Below, one piece after another: positions 43,731 through 53,133 of a DNA stretch of 64,000 nt. How positions within the stretch are numbered: the first letter of the stretch is position 1; every line of letters begins with the position of its first letter. This DNA is from Marinomonas profundimaris (GTDB taxonomy: Bacteria > Pseudomonadota > Gammaproteobacteria > Pseudomonadales > Marinomonadaceae): assembly GCF_000508165.1 (NCBI RefSeq), contig NZ_AYOZ01000001.1, forward strand, positions 62,001 to 126,000, read 5' to 3'. The notes under the pieces are model-generated. The model had not been told where the DNA came from. It searched no databases and was given only the letters and a program-made list of their open reading frames with translations. A program made the translations under genes and the position numbers.

Positions 43731-44371
43731 CTCAGAAATTAGCTGTTCCTACTGGCATTAGTATAGGTTTGCCTGCTGATTTGTTACGAAATCGACCAGA
43801 TGTTCGTTATTACGAGGCTATTCTTCATCAGCAGGTTGCGACAGTTGGTGTAGATGAAGCCTCACTTTACCCATCGATTAGCCTGAACGGTACCGTTTCA
43901 AACACGGACTCGGTTAATGGCTGGAGCTTCGGTCCATCCATCTCACTAAGTATATTTAATCGCGGTGCGCTTCATGCACAGCATGACGTTCAAGTGTCAG
44001 TAGCAAAACAAGCTGAAATAGATTGGCGTTCTAGTGTGAGAGGAGCGGTTGAAGATGTGCAAGTTGCTCAATCCAATTTTACTTTATATCAAGAGCAGAC
44101 GGAGCTATTAAGTAAAGCGGCTGCTTCTTATGGGAAAGCATTAGCGTTAGGTCGTAATAACTACCGCAATGGTGCGATGACACTTTTAGACTTGTTGGAC
44201 ACTGTTCGTTCTGAAGCGTCGGCACAAATTAATGCAGCATCCGCTCATAATTCAGCTGTAAAAGAGTGGGCGTCACTGCAAATCGCTATTGGCGCAGGTG
44301 CAGGCTTCTCTGATAAAAAAGACGAAGAGAAAGGTGGCGCGACACCTAATATTCTTGAGGCAAAACAATAA
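43724..44371 (+). pseudogene. Outer-membrane efflux protein fragment (TolC/NodT-like), 5' half missing
   Basis: The frame encodes about the last 210 residues of an RND-type outer-membrane factor: IGLPADLLRNRPDVRYYEAI, then ATVGVDEASLYPSISLNGTV, WSFGPSISLSIFNRGALHAQ and NYRNGAMTLLDLLDTVRSEA. The lipoprotein signal and first half are gone, and homology starts at about 43739. It overlaps the start of the TetR fragment on the opposite strand. It cannot form a complete barrel, so it is non-functional as such. Confidence 0.82.
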
Positions 44372-44435
44372 TATTAGGCGTAATTTTTGCGTAAAGCTAA
44401 TTGATCTCAGACTTTTTAGGCTGAGACAAAAAAGC

Positions 44436-44472
44436 AAAAGGCAGGGTGACTTTCAGTCACCCTGCCTTTTTT
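44436..44472. terminator. Strong bidirectional terminator
   Basis: AAAAGGCAGGGTGACT/AGTCACCCTGCCTTTT 16-bp perfect stem with a 3-base loop, followed by a T tract on the plus strand and T-rich sequence on the minus strand. It ends both the efflux fragment and the IclR gene. Confidence 0.92.
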
Positions 44473-44494
44473 AATAGGTTGTTAGAGGGGGATA

Positions 44495-45274
44495 TTAAAT
44501 TAGTCCGCTGCTTAGTTTAATGGCGTATTTTTTAAGAACCTCAACCTCAGCTTTGATTTTGTCTGAATCATAATCTTTCACAGAGCGTACGCAGCTGATG
44601 CTTGCTTGAATTTTGCCATCTTGACTGAGAATAGGAACCGCTAAACCGAATACTGTTTTATCAACTTCTGATATTGATAATGCATAGCCGTCATCTCTGA
44701 TTTTTTGCAGGTTCGCTCTAAAATCTTTCCAGTTTGTACCTAGATGGGATTGTTCTATTTCACTCGGGTTTTCTACAAAGAGACGCATATGCTGAGCATT
44801 TGGTAAAAACGCCAGTATGGCTTTAGAGGTTGCTCCACTGAACAAGGGTCTTGGAATTCCCCTTGAATAACTAAGGCTAGTTTCTAAATTACCAAAGTGA
44901 TAAACGCAGACAACTTGATCCTTAAATAGTCTGCAAACTAACCAAGCTTGTTTACCTTCTAGCTCGTACGGTTGTTCCTCAATTTCTTTGGACAATCTTA
45001 CAAGAGGATCAGATAAGCGTAATTGACGATCCCATTGAATAATACGTGAACCAAGGCTGTAATTGCTTTTTCCTGTTTGAAACAGCAATCCGGCATCTGC
45101 CAATTCTTTGGTGTATCGGTATCCGGTAGATCGGGTGTAGTCAAATTCAGTACAGATATCGTCCACAGACCAAATAGGCTTTTCTTGGGTAAACAAGTCT
45201 AAAATGCGCAGCATTCGCTCTAAACTGCTGCGTTTTACATCTCTATCATTAATTTCTGTGTTTTTATCTTCCAA
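44495..45274 (-). CDS. IclR family transcriptional regulator
   Basis: 259 aa: N-terminal winged helix (LERMLRILDLFTQEKPIWSV, then YTRSTGYRYTKELADAGLLF) and C-terminal effector domain (RPLFSGATSKAILAFLPNAQ, then DDGYALSISEVDKTVFGLAV). The start is a TTG at 45274, as no in-frame ATG precedes the helix-turn-helix. Divergent from the FAH-hydrolase gene, so it most likely controls the aromatic operon at 45580-53523 through the 305-base intergenic region. Confidence 0.88.
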   Translation of the reverse strand: MEDKNTEINDRDVKRSSLERMLRILDLFTQEKPIWSVDDICTEFDYTRSTGYRYTKELADAGLLFQTGKSNYSLGSRIIQWDRQLRLSDPLVRLSKEIEEQPYELEGKQAWLVCRLFKDQVVCVYHFGNLETSLSYSRGIPRPLFSGATSKAILAFLPNAQHMRLFVENPSEIEQSHLGTNWKDFRANLQKIRDDGYALSISEVDKTVFGLAVPILSQDGKIQASISCVRSVKDYDSDKIKAEVEVLKKYAIKLSSGLI

Positions 45275-45579
45275 TTTTGTCAGCCCATTTTATTTAGTCA
45301 TGTTTAACGATACTGATCCACTCACTAAGTGCAATACCTTGGCGTGTCCATTCCCTGTTGAATTATACCTTGTAATGAAATCAACCTCCTAGAGTTTAGC
45401 CTGCTTGAATAATGTAGTTGATACATATCAAAATAAAAAATGAAACAATTAAATAATCCCATATTGCAGGATTTGTTGATTTTTTATCAATTTGAAATTA
45501 TAGTGTGTTCATAACAAAAAATCTGACAATCAAAAAAATGGCATACCGCGCTATTGTGAGGATGTCATAAGGGGGAAGA
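45275..45579. other. Divergent regulatory region of the aromatic cluster
   Basis: 305 bases between the IclR gene and the first catabolic gene, strongly AT-rich in its right half. Apart from the promoter at 45476-45504 I see no gene or RNA, and no clear IclR palindrome. Confidence 0.5.
45476..45504 (+). promoter_or_regulatory. Probable sigma-70 promoter of the aromatic operon
   Basis: TTGATT and TATAGT separated by 17 bases, about 75 bases before the ATG at 45580, which has a strong AGGGGGAAG ribosome site. Confidence 0.55.
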
Positions 45580-46437
45580 ATGAAGTTAGTGTCTTTTGAG
45601 TTCCAGAATCGTAGCTCTTATGGTGTGGTGGTAGATCACGTAGTGAAAGACCTTGAGTCAATGAAGTCTAAGCTAGGACAGGACCTTCAGCAGGTTTTGT
45701 TAAACGGTAATTTGACGAAGATAGAGCAACTCGATTTATCGAATATGCCGGAAATTGAATTAGATGAGATTCGTTATCTACCTGTCATTGCCAGCCCAAA
45801 CAAAACGCTGTGCATTGGTATTAACTACGCGACTCACGTTAAAGAAACAGGCCGTGATATGCCTGTATATCCAATGATTTTTACTCGTTTCGCCGATACT
45901 CAAGTGGCACATGAGCAAGCAATCATCCGACCAACTATCTCGCACAAGTTGGATTTTGAAGGTGAGCTTGCTGTGGTTATTGGTAAAACAGCCCGCCATG
46001 TCGCGGCGAAAGACGCCTTAGATTATGTGGCAGGTTACTCTTGTTACAACGATGGCAGTGTTCGTGATTGGCAAAAACACACCATTCAGTTTGTGCCAGG
46101 AAAAAACTTCCCTAGCACTGGCGGTTTCGGGCCTTTCCTTGTTACTACCTCTGATATTCCAGATCCACAAAAGCTTCATCTAACAACTCGTTTAAATGGT
46201 GAGGTAATGCAGGATACCGATACGGACGACATGATTTTTTCTGTCGAGAAGTTGATTGAGTATTGCTCCACCTTTACCGAACTGGCTCCTGGCGATGTGA
46301 TTGTTTCAGGAACCACAGGTGGCGTAGGGGCATTTCGTCAGCCACCAGTGTGGATGAAACCTGGTGATGTGGTTGAAGTAGAAATCTCTGAAATAGGCAT
46401 CTTGAGAAATACGATTGTAGACGAAGAACAAAAATAG
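45580..46437 (+). CDS. Fumarylacetoacetate hydrolase family protein
   Basis: 285 aa FAH-family enzyme: an N-terminal lid part, then the catalytic domain from KTLCIGINYATHVKETGRDM, DFEGELAVVIGKTARHV (metal-binding Glu pair D-x-E-x-E), FVPGKNFPSTGGFGPFLVTT and LAPGDVIVSGTTGGVGAF. Members hydrolyse or isomerise beta-diketo acids. As the first gene of an operon with a ring hydroxylase and an extradiol dioxygenase, it probably acts on the ring-cleavage product, splitting it directly. The exact reaction is an inference. Confidence 0.85.
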   Translation: MKLVSFEFQNRSSYGVVVDHVVKDLESMKSKLGQDLQQVLLNGNLTKIEQLDLSNMPEIELDEIRYLPVIASPNKTLCIGINYATHVKETGRDMPVYPMIFTRFADTQVAHEQAIIRPTISHKLDFEGELAVVIGKTARHVAAKDALDYVAGYSCYNDGSVRDWQKHTIQFVPGKNFPSTGGFGPFLVTTSDIPDPQKLHLTTRLNGEVMQDTDTDDMIFSVEKLIEYCSTFTELAPGDVIVSGTTGGVGAFRQPPVWMKPGDVVEVEISEIGILRNTIVDEEQK

Positions 46438-46555
46438 AGTAGTCCCATTTCATTGCTCTTTCTTGTTTGTATTTAAAGAAGGAGCAATGGGGCACTTTTG
46501 GTTTCTTAACAATAATAAAGAGTTTTTATTCTCACTTTTTTAAAGGAGAGTTGGT

Positions 46556-47374
46556 ATGGCACTTAATGCACATTTAAGCCATTTGACACTTGGTAGTCCT
46601 GACCCATTAGTAATGGCAAAGTTCTATGAAAAAACCATGGGCAACACCATTGAAGAAATTGACCAAGGTTATCTTTCTACTGGCCCAGGCAGAAAGCTTT
46701 TGTTCACTTCTGGTAAAGCGAAAGAACTTAAATATTTTGCCATGGGGATGACTGAGGAAAATTTAGACCTCTTACGTGATGCTTTATTGGCGAAGAATAT
46801 TCAATTAAGTGCTTCACCATCGCCTCTTTTTGATGATAAAGCGTTCGCCCTTCAAGATCCTGATGGTAACTGGTTAACCTTTGGCGTTGAGGAAAAAAAT
46901 AACTCTCAAGCCGAATTACCTGCTCGCTTACAACATTTTGCTTTTGCGACAAACAACATTGAAGAGATGGTAGATTTTTATCAGAACACTGTTGGTTATT
47001 TAATCAGTGATAATGTGTTTGATGAAAATAAAAAATTAAAAACCGCCTTTTTAAGAAGTGACAACGAGCACCATTCATTAGCTATCTTCCAAGCCAAAGA
47101 AAAATGGTTCGATCACCATTGTTATGAATCTTCCAATTGGAACGCCATTCGTGACTGGGCAGACCATTTGTCGACTTTTGATATTCCACTTAAATGGGGG
47201 CCTGGCCGCCATGGCCCAGGCAATAACCTGTTCATTTTCATTCATGATCCAGATGGTAATTGGTTGGAAATTTCCGCAGAGCTACAAGTTGTTCCTGTAG
47301 ATGCTCCAGCAGGGGAGTGGGTTCATGAACCTAAAACCTTGAATTATTGGGGACAAGCGTTTTTAAGAAGTTAA
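46556..47374 (+). CDS. Type I extradiol (catechol 2,3-type) ring-cleavage dioxygenase
   Basis: 272 aa with two VOC modules (about 1-112 and 122-245). The C-terminal module has the metal triad H127 (LQHFAF), H173 (EHHSLAIFQ) and E238 (NWLEISAE), plus the active-site His H219 in WGPGRHGPGNNLFIFIHDPD. The N-terminal module lacks a metal triad, as in classical two-domain extradiol enzymes. It should cleave a catechol or trihydroxylated ring next to a hydroxyl pair. It lies between the FAH hydrolase and the hydroxylase. Confidence 0.86.
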   Translation: MALNAHLSHLTLGSPDPLVMAKFYEKTMGNTIEEIDQGYLSTGPGRKLLFTSGKAKELKYFAMGMTEENLDLLRDALLAKNIQLSASPSPLFDDKAFALQDPDGNWLTFGVEEKNNSQAELPARLQHFAFATNNIEEMVDFYQNTVGYLISDNVFDENKKLKTAFLRSDNEHHSLAIFQAKEKWFDHHCYESSNWNAIRDWADHLSTFDIPLKWGPGRHGPGNNLFIFIHDPDGNWLEISAELQVVPVDAPAGEWVHEPKTLNYWGQAFLRS

Positions 47375-47451
47375 AAACGTTTTTCTAGACAGGCGTATCA
47401 ACAAAATTTCATGGGCATGATGGAAATTCAGTCGTGCGGCTGGAGCGGTTA

Positions 47452-49056
47452 ATGAATATGAGTGAAAAAGTCTTAAACGAAAAGTATGAAGTTGTCGTTA
47501 TTGGCGGTGGGCCAAGTGGTATGACGCTTGCTAACCTACTGGGTAAATACGGTGTGAAAACGCTTGTTCTTGAGCAAAATAAACACACGGTATTAGAGCC
47601 AAGAGCCGTATCGATCGACGATGAATCATTAAGAACGATGCAGGCCATTGGATTACACGAAAAGGTGAAGTCTTTTTGTGCATTGGACTATGGGTCTGTT
47701 TACTTCGGCGTTGATGCTAAACCTTTTGCCAAAATTGAGCCTACTGCCAGCGAATATGGTTACCCTCGTCGTAATGCTTTTTCACAACCTGATCTAGAGG
47801 CGACTTTGCGAGAAGGCGCAACGAGATACGAAAGTGTTGATGTTCGCTTTGGTCATGTCGTGACTCATTTTACTCAAGATGATAATGAAGTATTTATTAC
47901 CGTTTTGGCTGAAGGACAAACCTATGAGGTCAGAGCCGATTATCTTGCGGCGGCTGATGGCGGAAGAAGCTTCACTAGAACATCGTTAGGGATTCCTTTG
48001 GAAGGTTTAACCTACGGTCAAAAGTGGCTAATAATCGATATAAAAGGCACGAAAGATACCTTCCGCCAGACTCGAGTCTATTGCAACCCTAAAAGACCTG
48101 GGATTAATTTACCAGGGCCAAATGGCACTCGTCGATTTGAGTTTATGGTTTTACCTGGTGAAACCGATGAACAGGTTGTAGAAGAAGACTTTGTTAGAGG
48201 GTTAATGGATCAGTACGGCCCAGATCGTGACGCCTCTATCGTTAGAAAACAAGTGTATGCCTTTCATGCTCGTAAGTCTGCGCAATGGAAAGTCGGGCGT
48301 ATTTTCCTATTAGGTGATGCTGCTCATTTAACTCCTCCTTTTGCTGGACAAGGCATGAATAGTGGATTACGAGATTCTGCTAATCTGGCTTGGAAACTTG
48401 CCTGGGTTATTAAACACGGCATGTCTGACAAAATTTTAGCAACCTATGAAGAAGAGCGTATGCCTCATTCTTGGCAGTTGATCGAAATGGCTGAGATGCT
48501 AGGACGGATAATGATGCCTAAAACGGTGTTTAGAGCAAAGTTGATCCAAGGCTTTTTCCGTTTGCTTGGTCTTTATAAACCTGCCCGTGATTATGTAACT
48601 CAAATGCGTTACAAACCTAAACCTCGATTTCCTAGTGGTTGGTTCGTTAAAGATGCATCTGACAAAAACTCATCAACAGGATTGATGGTTGCGCAACCTT
48701 GTTTAGAAACACCTGACCGTAAACAAGTGTTGTTGGATGATATTTTGCAAACTGGGTTTTGTTTAGTCGCCTATTCTGATTGCCCTGAATCCGCCTTCGA
48801 TATGCTCAAACCTTATAGTGCTATTTATAACGACAAAATTCATCGTGTCTGTATTACTCCTAGGACTTGGAATCCTGTTGAAATTCAGGATGCGACGGTT
48901 GTTCGAGATCATAAAGATGAAGCGCAAAAGTGGATTTTTAATCGTTCATCATCGTCAATATTTCTAATAAGACCAGATAGATATATTGTCGCAGAAATAA
49001 CACCAAAGAATTTAGCATCTATGGCTGATTCATTACCTAATTATGTTCCTTCTTGA
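47452..49056 (+). CDS. FAD-dependent aromatic hydroxylase (MhpA/PheA/TfdB-like)
   Basis: 534 aa class A flavoprotein monooxygenase: VVVIGGGPSGMTLANLLGKY (FAD ADP motif), EPRAVSIDDESLRTMQAIGL, AADGGRSFTRTSLGI (DG motif) and GRIFLLGDAAHLTPPFAGQG (second FAD motif), followed by a C-terminal thioredoxin-like domain. I start at the ATG at 47452 (GGAG site); the frame opens at a GTG at 47434. It hydroxylates a phenolic ring ortho to a hydroxyl using NAD(P)H, giving the diol for the extradiol enzyme. The natural substrate cannot be read from the sequence. Confidence 0.86.
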   Translation: MNMSEKVLNEKYEVVVIGGGPSGMTLANLLGKYGVKTLVLEQNKHTVLEPRAVSIDDESLRTMQAIGLHEKVKSFCALDYGSVYFGVDAKPFAKIEPTASEYGYPRRNAFSQPDLEATLREGATRYESVDVRFGHVVTHFTQDDNEVFITVLAEGQTYEVRADYLAAADGGRSFTRTSLGIPLEGLTYGQKWLIIDIKGTKDTFRQTRVYCNPKRPGINLPGPNGTRRFEFMVLPGETDEQVVEEDFVRGLMDQYGPDRDASIVRKQVYAFHARKSAQWKVGRIFLLGDAAHLTPPFAGQGMNSGLRDSANLAWKLAWVIKHGMSDKILATYEEERMPHSWQLIEMAEMLGRIMMPKTVFRAKLIQGFFRLLGLYKPARDYVTQMRYKPKPRFPSGWFVKDASDKNSSTGLMVAQPCLETPDRKQVLLDDILQTGFCLVAYSDCPESAFDMLKPYSAIYNDKIHRVCITPRTWNPVEIQDATVVRDHKDEAQKWIFNRSSSSIFLIRPDRYIVAEITPKNLASMADSLPNYVPS

Positions 49057-49173
49057 GTATTAAATATCATTTTAAAAGAATGAGGTAAGTAATTAGGTAA
49101 TATTTTAATTAATAGAAATATGAAAAATAGAGATGCATCTAAAATTGATAATAACAAAAAAAAGGTAATCGAG

Positions 49174-50169
49174 ATGAAAACATTATATTTGAAAAAGCTT
49201 TGTTCTTTTTGTAGTGCAACAGCCGTTGCTTTGACAATAAGTGTTACTAGTATGCAGACGGTTGCAGAAACTTTACGTCTGAGTACGCCCGTTCCTCCAA
49301 GCCATATTTTTTCTAAGGTATCAACGAAGTTTGCCGAAGATTTAAGCGCTAGAACGAATGGGGACTTTAAGATTAAAGTTTTCCCATTTGGCAAGCTGGG
49401 TAGCGATCCTGAAAATACATTAATGATTCAAACTGGGGCGATTCAGTTTGCCGTTATTCCCGCTGCATTTATGGCTAATCGAGAGGAGTCGTTAAATGCT
49501 TGGCTGCTTCCAGGATTGTTCGATGATGTTGAAGCGGCTGGAGCTGCGACCCAATTGCCCGCTGCTCGAGAGATGTTAGCGGCATTAGATAAACAAGGCA
49601 TGGTCGGGCTAGGTTATGTCTTTTCAGGAATGCGTAACCTTGTTTCAGTCTACCCGATATCAAATCTGAAAGAGATTAAAGATAAAAAAATTCGTACTTT
49701 CCCAGGGCCAATTTTTAATGATTGGTGGTTAACTTTTGGTGCCGCTCCTACCGCATTACCAACGCCTGAAATCGCACCAGCATTAACGACAAATTTAATC
49801 GATATTGTTGACGTTGATCTAGATCTGGTAACGGCTCTAAAGCTTTATCAGCAAGCTCCTAACTTGGCAATAACCAATCATATGGCGTTTCCAGCCATTA
49901 TGGTGGTATCGAAAAAATGGTGGGAAAGTAAAACAGCTGAGCAGCAAACTGTGATTCGTGAAGTATTTGCAGATGCTGAGGCATGGGGGATAAAAGCCCA
50001 AGTTATGGCAGAAGAGAAAAACTTAAAAATGCTTAAAGATGCCGGTGTTGCGATAACTAAAATTGATAAAAGTAGTTACGCAGACAGTACCGCTGAGATT
50101 CTGAATAGATACGTTAATAAGACACCGTTAATTTCTGAGTTTTACGAGCAGGTGAAAGCTCAGAAATAA
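49174..50169 (+). CDS. TRAP transporter substrate-binding protein DctP, copy 1
   Basis: 331 aa from the ATG at 49174 (the frame opens at 49120). Signal peptide of about 32 residues ending VAE; mature protein starts TLRLSTPVPPSHIFSKVSTK. FAVIPAAFMANREESLNAWL, FNDWWLTFGAAPTALPTPEI and the HMAFPAIMVVSKKWWES segment are typical of DctP. By eye it is around 70% identical to the next gene over its whole length. It probably delivers an aromatic or organic acid to the single DctQM permease downstream. Confidence 0.88.
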   Translation: MKTLYLKKLCSFCSATAVALTISVTSMQTVAETLRLSTPVPPSHIFSKVSTKFAEDLSARTNGDFKIKVFPFGKLGSDPENTLMIQTGAIQFAVIPAAFMANREESLNAWLLPGLFDDVEAAGAATQLPAAREMLAALDKQGMVGLGYVFSGMRNLVSVYPISNLKEIKDKKIRTFPGPIFNDWWLTFGAAPTALPTPEIAPALTTNLIDIVDVDLDLVTALKLYQQAPNLAITNHMAFPAIMVVSKKWWESKTAEQQTVIREVFADAEAWGIKAQVMAEEKNLKMLKDAGVAITKIDKSSYADSTAEILNRYVNKTPLISEFYEQVKAQK

Positions 50170-50276
50170 CTCGACGATCAGTTCATTGGAATCTTTTTCA
50201 ATGAACTGAGGTTGTTTGGATATTTCTTAAATTATGTACGTATCGAATATTTATAATAATAAAAAAGGTAATCAAG

Positions 50277-51272
50277 ATGAAAAATCTAAACCTGAAAGCG
50301 CTCGGTGTTTTTTCTAGTGTCGTTATAACGACTTTGATGATGGGTATTAGTAGCCAATCGTTGTTTGCAGAGACGTTACGTTTCAGTACACCAGTCCCGC
50401 CAAATCATATTTTCACCAAGGTTGCGACGAAATTTTCAGAGGATTTAAAAGCTCGAACCAATGGTGAGTTAGACATCAAAGTCTTCCCGTTTGGAGAGTT
50501 AGGCACTGATCCTGAAAATGCCATCATGGTTGGAACTGGAGCGCTGAATTTCGCTGTTATTCCTGCTGCGTTTATGGCAAACAGCGAAGAATCGTTGAAT
50601 GCTTGGTTCTTACCTGGACTATTTAATAGTGTACAGGATGCTGGTGATGCGACCCAGTTACCTGCCGCTAAAAAAATGTTAGCCGAGTTAGATCGTCAAG
50701 GAATGGTCGGGTTAGGTTATGTATTTGCCGGTATGCGTCTCCTTATTTCAGTTGATCCAGTTAAGAGCCTGAGTGATATCACAGGTAAAAAAATCAGTAT
50801 TTTCCCTGTTCCTATCTTTAATGATTGGTGGTTAACCTTTGGTGCCATACCAACCGCCGTACCTATGCCGGAAATTGCGTCAGCATTAGCAATCAATCTC
50901 ATTGAGGTAGTGGATGCTGATCTAGATCTTGTCGCTGCTTTAAAGCTTTACGAACAGGCTCCTAACTTAGCAATGACTAGCCACATGGCATTCCCAGGTA
51001 TTGTGGTGGTTTCGAAAAAATGGTGGGAAAGCAAAAGTGTAGAGCAGCGTGCCGTTATTCGTGATGTGTTTGCAGAAGCTGAAGCCTGGGGCGTCAAGGC
51101 CCAAGTTATGGCGGATGAAGGAAATCTAAACGCTCTTAAAGACGCTGGCGTTGCGATTACTCAAATAGACAAGAGTAGTTACGTTGATAATGCGACCGAT
51201 ATTCTTAATCAATACGTTAAGAAAAGCCCAACCATTGCTGAATTTTATGAGCAAGTGAAAGCACAAAAATAA
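50277..51272 (+). CDS. TRAP transporter substrate-binding protein DctP, copy 2
   Basis: 331 aa paralogue of the preceding gene, with the same leader spacing (an AAAAAAGGTAATC(A/G)AG ribosome site precedes both ATGs) and the same ends (FYEQVKAQK). Signal peptide ends FAE. The binding-site region differs modestly (FPGPIFNDWW versus FPVPIFNDWW, and RNLVSVYP versus RLLISVDP). A tandem duplication that may have broadened substrate range. Confidence 0.88.
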   Translation: MKNLNLKALGVFSSVVITTLMMGISSQSLFAETLRFSTPVPPNHIFTKVATKFSEDLKARTNGELDIKVFPFGELGTDPENAIMVGTGALNFAVIPAAFMANSEESLNAWFLPGLFNSVQDAGDATQLPAAKKMLAELDRQGMVGLGYVFAGMRLLISVDPVKSLSDITGKKISIFPVPIFNDWWLTFGAIPTAVPMPEIASALAINLIEVVDADLDLVAALKLYEQAPNLAMTSHMAFPGIVVVSKKWWESKSVEQRAVIRDVFAEAEAWGVKAQVMADEGNLNALKDAGVAITQIDKSSYVDNATDILNQYVKKSPTIAEFYEQVKAQK

Positions 51273-51320
51273 TATATCGATACTCACTGGAAATCTTTTG
51301 CAGTGAGTGAGGAGAATGTG

Positions 51321-51821
51321 ATGTTGGCTTTGTTAAGTTGGTTTGATGATTGGCTCTCTCGGGTAGAAAAAATACTGTTAATAACGTTAACTTTTGGTTT
51401 GGTGACTCTACTTATTGCGCAAGTTTTTTTGCGTTATGTTTTTAATAGTCCTTTATTTTGGGCAGAGGAAGTGGCTGTTCAAGTTTTTGTGGCGATCAGT
51501 TTTTTTGGTGTGAGTTATCTTATTTATCAAAAACAGTTGGTCGTGATTGATTTTATTACTCTGATACTTCCATCCTCTTTTCGGTTGGCAATAGAGTGTG
51601 CCTTTCAAATTATCTCGCTATTAACCTTAATGGTTATGCTGGTTCTTACCTTTCAATGGGTAACTGAGCCAATGGTTCAAAATGAACTGTCTCCAACGAC
51701 TCAGCTACCACGCTGGTATAACTATGCGATATTACTGATTGCTTTAGGTTCGATGAGCTTTCATCAGTTAAGGCACTGTTTCAAATCCCTTAGCGAGCTG
51801 TTTCGTGGAGGAAAATCATAA
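51321..51821 (+). CDS. TRAP transporter small permease DctQ
   Basis: 166 aa from the ATG at 51321 (GGAG site; the frame opens at 51303). Four membrane segments with the family's FLRYVFNSPLFWAEEVAVQV motif. Stop overlaps the dctM start (TAATG). Partner of DctM in a sodium-coupled TRAP transporter. Confidence 0.9.
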   Translation: MLALLSWFDDWLSRVEKILLITLTFGLVTLLIAQVFLRYVFNSPLFWAEEVAVQVFVAISFFGVSYLIYQKQLVVIDFITLILPSSFRLAIECAFQIISLLTLMVMLVLTFQWVTEPMVQNELSPTTQLPRWYNYAILLIALGSMSFHQLRHCFKSLSELFRGGKS

Positions 51822-53101
51822 TGGCTACGATACTCGTCTTTTTTATTACTTTGTTTTTAGGTCTGCCTATTTTTACCACCTTACTCATTGGGTCATTGGT
51901 GTTCCTAGAGCAATCTGACTTAAATATGTTAATGGGGTCTTTACCGCTACAGTTTTATGGTTCTCTTGAAAAAAGCGGCTTGCTGGCTATTCCATTGTTT
52001 ATGATGGTAGGGGAGTTGATGAATCGAGGTGGTCTAACTGATCGATTGATTAGTTTGGCTTTCCTGTTTGTGGGCCGATTTAAAGGTGGGCTTGCCTACG
52101 TAAACCTTTTAACAAACGCCATTGCCAGCTCTATTTTAGGCTCAGCACTTGCACAAATCGCCGTCATGAGCCGAGTCATGATTCCCGCGATGGAGAAAAA
52201 AGGCTTTGACCGAGGTTTTTCATCTGCTGTGACGATTGCTGGTGGGTTATTAGGGCCAATCATACCACCATCTATGGTGATGATTATCTACGGTGTTATT
52301 GCATATCAGCCGGTAGGAACCTTGTTTATGGCTGGAGTATTACCCGGTCTGCTTCTGACCCTTGCCTTTGGAATTGTCATTTTTTTAACCGGTTGGATTT
52401 CTGGTTTTCCAGAAAATACTGAGAAAGATGTTCCTAAAGTTCGCATTACGGAAGTGCTAAGTAATCTCGCTCCATTGTCGATCCCCATTCTGATTGTTAC
52501 TGGTATTGGTGCGGGTGTAATGACCCCGACGGAAGCCGGCGCGATTGGCGCCTTACTTTCTCTTTTAATCGGTAAGTTTGTTTATAAAACCATTAAATGG
52601 AAGGAACTACCTGATGCACTTTTTCAGGTCTCGCTTAATTCCGCTTTAATAACTGGGTTAATTGCCGCGGCAACCATGTTTGGATGGGCTCTTTCATTTG
52701 AGGGTGTTCCAGATCGTATAGTGGAAGCCATGTCATCATGGACTAATTCACCATTGGTTTTTTTATTGTTGGTAAATCTACTGATTATTTTCTTAGGAAT
52801 GTTTTTAGAAAGTATGAGCATTCTAATTGTTATGGTTCCGATTGTATTACCTGCCGCGCTCGCTATGGGTATTGATCCAATACATTTTGGTGTGGTTATT
52901 AGTTTAGCTACTTTAGTTGGATTAGTGACACCGCCTTTAGGTCCTGGATTATTTGTGGTTATGGCTGGTACGAATATATCAATGTCTAGGCTTTTTATGG
53001 CGATGATGCCATTTCTTTTGGCTATGTTTCTGTTTATGGCTCTAATTAATATAGTGCCCATGTTGTCGTTATGGCTGCCTGGGTATTTAGGATTACTTTA
53101 G
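51821..53101 (+). CDS. TRAP transporter large permease DctM
   Basis: 426 aa, about 12 membrane segments. Visible family features are PLFMMVGELMNRGGLTDRLI, GGLLGPIIPPSMVMIIYGVI and the second repeat with LVTPPLGPGLFVVMAGTNIS. Together with DctQ and two DctP proteins it should import the substrate of the pathway encoded by this operon. Confidence 0.93.
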   Translation: MATILVFFITLFLGLPIFTTLLIGSLVFLEQSDLNMLMGSLPLQFYGSLEKSGLLAIPLFMMVGELMNRGGLTDRLISLAFLFVGRFKGGLAYVNLLTNAIASSILGSALAQIAVMSRVMIPAMEKKGFDRGFSSAVTIAGGLLGPIIPPSMVMIIYGVIAYQPVGTLFMAGVLPGLLLTLAFGIVIFLTGWISGFPENTEKDVPKVRITEVLSNLAPLSIPILIVTGIGAGVMTPTEAGAIGALLSLLIGKFVYKTIKWKELPDALFQVSLNSALITGLIAAATMFGWALSFEGVPDRIVEAMSSWTNSPLVFLLLVNLLIIFLGMFLESMSILIVMVPIVLPAALAMGIDPIHFGVVISLATLVGLVTPPLGPGLFVVMAGTNISMSRLFMAMMPFLLAMFLFMALINIVPMLSLWLPGYLGLL

Positions 53102-53133
53102 TGTTCTTTGACAATGAACTTTTAGGAGGCTAA

